DNA from: Glossina fuscipes
Taxonomy: Eukaryota; Arthropoda; Insecta; Diptera; Glossinidae
Direction: 5' to 3'
Assembly (NCBI RefSeq): GCF_014805625.2
Contig: NW_023998417.1
Coordinates: 979,253 to 1,043,252, forward strand
DNA length: 64,000 nucleotides
Under the pieces are notes generated by a model that saw only the letters and a program-made list of their open reading frames with translations, made no database searches and was not told where the DNA came from. This document shows, piece by piece, positions 62,891 through 64,000 of the stretch. The first letter of the stretch is position 1. Each line of letters starts with the position of its first letter. The translations under genes and the position numbers were made by a program.

Positions 62891-64000
62891 ATAAATTTCT
62901 GCCGCTTTTTGGGAAAAATACCTCAAACGTTTAATATAAGAAAAAAGTTTTCGTCAAAATATTGCCTACGTCTTTCATCTCTCAGTTAAAATATGAGTTG
63001 CAGATGAAAACGACAACTGTCCTCCTTGCACAAAGACCCTAAAAAATCTATTCATGCAATCATGTGAACACAAAAAATAAAGTCCTACTCGAATAGAAAA
63101 TAAGCGGCAAATAAAAGCGATGTCAACCACAAGAAAGAATACCTTGAGGATACAACCGATTTATTTCAGAGCCGCTAACTTTCACTTGGTGGTGGTGGTG
63201 TTTCTCATATTAGTCCAAACCGGACTGTATCGAAAAAAGGCAATAAGGTGTAAATTTCGGCATATTGCGCCCATTCTTCAGTTCAGTTGCAATATTTGTT
63301 GTTGTGGGTAACTTTTTCCCATTTGAAACTGTATTGTTTACACGTGTGCGTAGTAAAGTCTAAGTTGAATCGAATAGTCGGGGGCACCATATAGTATTCC
63401 GTATGTTATCTCCTCGAAGGGAATGAAAAATTATTCAATGCGATAACAGTTATTTTATATTTATATATTTATATAATATATATATTTATCAAAAATATGC
63501 ATTCATCCCCCCTTGTACGTCTCCTGAATAGTTTTATACAATTTTTATAGGCGTGGCATTCGATTTTATCCTATTTTCAAAAAAAAAAAGAATATTCTCT
63601 TTCCATATATATTCACAGAAATGGTTTGGTTGAAATGTAATATATATTCTTTTTTATATAAATGTATCAAAAATATTCTTTTTTATATATTGGGAAGATA
63701 GGTAAGAAAGCATAATTTTCCCCCCAATTATTCGGCAACAATGGATATCATAGTTAGGCTATAATTCATTGTTCTGTGATTTTTAAAGGCAATCTTACAA
63801 GAAGAAACTGTGAGTCGTAGAAGTACTGATACTAATAGACTAGAGAGAATCGCCGCATCATAGATGCGGACTAATCAATCCAATATGAAATTAAATTTTA
63901 GTTCCGTTTATCTATCTGATTATTGAAAGATAGTTTTGAGACCTTTTTCCTTTCTTGTCCCGTTTTTAAACCCGTAAATTTTTCTAAAGGTTTTTTTTCC

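Larger units (their letters stand above)
40561..64000. other. AT-rich downstream region without a supported gene
   Basis: Downstream of the distal Gasp exon I find only repeats, transposon fragments and doubtful short frames. Notable simple sequence: (TTAA)n near 45,410-45,470, (GT)n near 44,930-44,950 and 47,325-47,350, (TA)n at 49,264-49,295, 52,739-52,768, 56,165-56,230 and 62,031-62,067, and a degenerate TCCA/TCCG-type tetranucleotide array at about 61,265-61,380, which alone sustains a 163-codon open frame at 60,999-61,490. Confidence 0.55.

Overview
The window is AT-rich insect DNA. Protein similarity points to a higher (schizophoran) fly; I cannot resolve the genus. Evidence for this: one clearly recognisable gene with standard GT..AG introns and strong similarity to Drosophila Gasp (obstructor-C), very many (TA)n, (CA)n and (CT)n microsatellites, decayed mariner transposons, and tRNA-derived SINE-like elements. 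Most of the 64 kb is non-coding.

Layout. About 1-25,058 is a repeat-dense stretch with no gene I can support. It is probably the long first intron and/or 5' flank of Gasp, since the first exon (start codon and most of the signal peptide) was not found. It holds a GC-rich cluster of stem-loops at about 13.7-14.75 kb, a deleted mariner relic on the minus strand at 15.5-16.2 kb, and a SINE-like copy at 23.3 kb. Between 25,059 and 27,031 lie four + strand coding exons of Gasp, carrying three type-2 chitin-binding domains and a terminal exon. A second, homologous terminal exon sits 13.3 kb downstream at 40,363-40,417, in the same splice phase, giving a protein with a shorter, different tail. The DNA between the two terminal exons would be intronic for the long-range isoform. 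It carries tandem repeats and a second SINE-like copy. From about 40.5 kb to 64 kb I see no supported conventional gene. There are another mariner fragment (46.9-47.1 kb, + strand), a third SINE-like copy (54.9 kb), several short tandem duplications, and a possible small exon at 62.66-62.89 kb with an in-frame 23-codon duplication.

The main biological unit is Gasp, a secreted chitin-binding protein of the tracheal and cuticular extracellular matrix. Its two alternative ends both complete the sixth cysteine of the third chitin-binding domain across the splice junction. The tail after that cysteine is 37 residues in one form and 17 in the other. The proximal acceptor has a poor pyrimidine tract and the distal one a strong tract, a plausible basis for regulated choice. 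Repeat and transposon calls come from reading motifs by eye, without database comparison.
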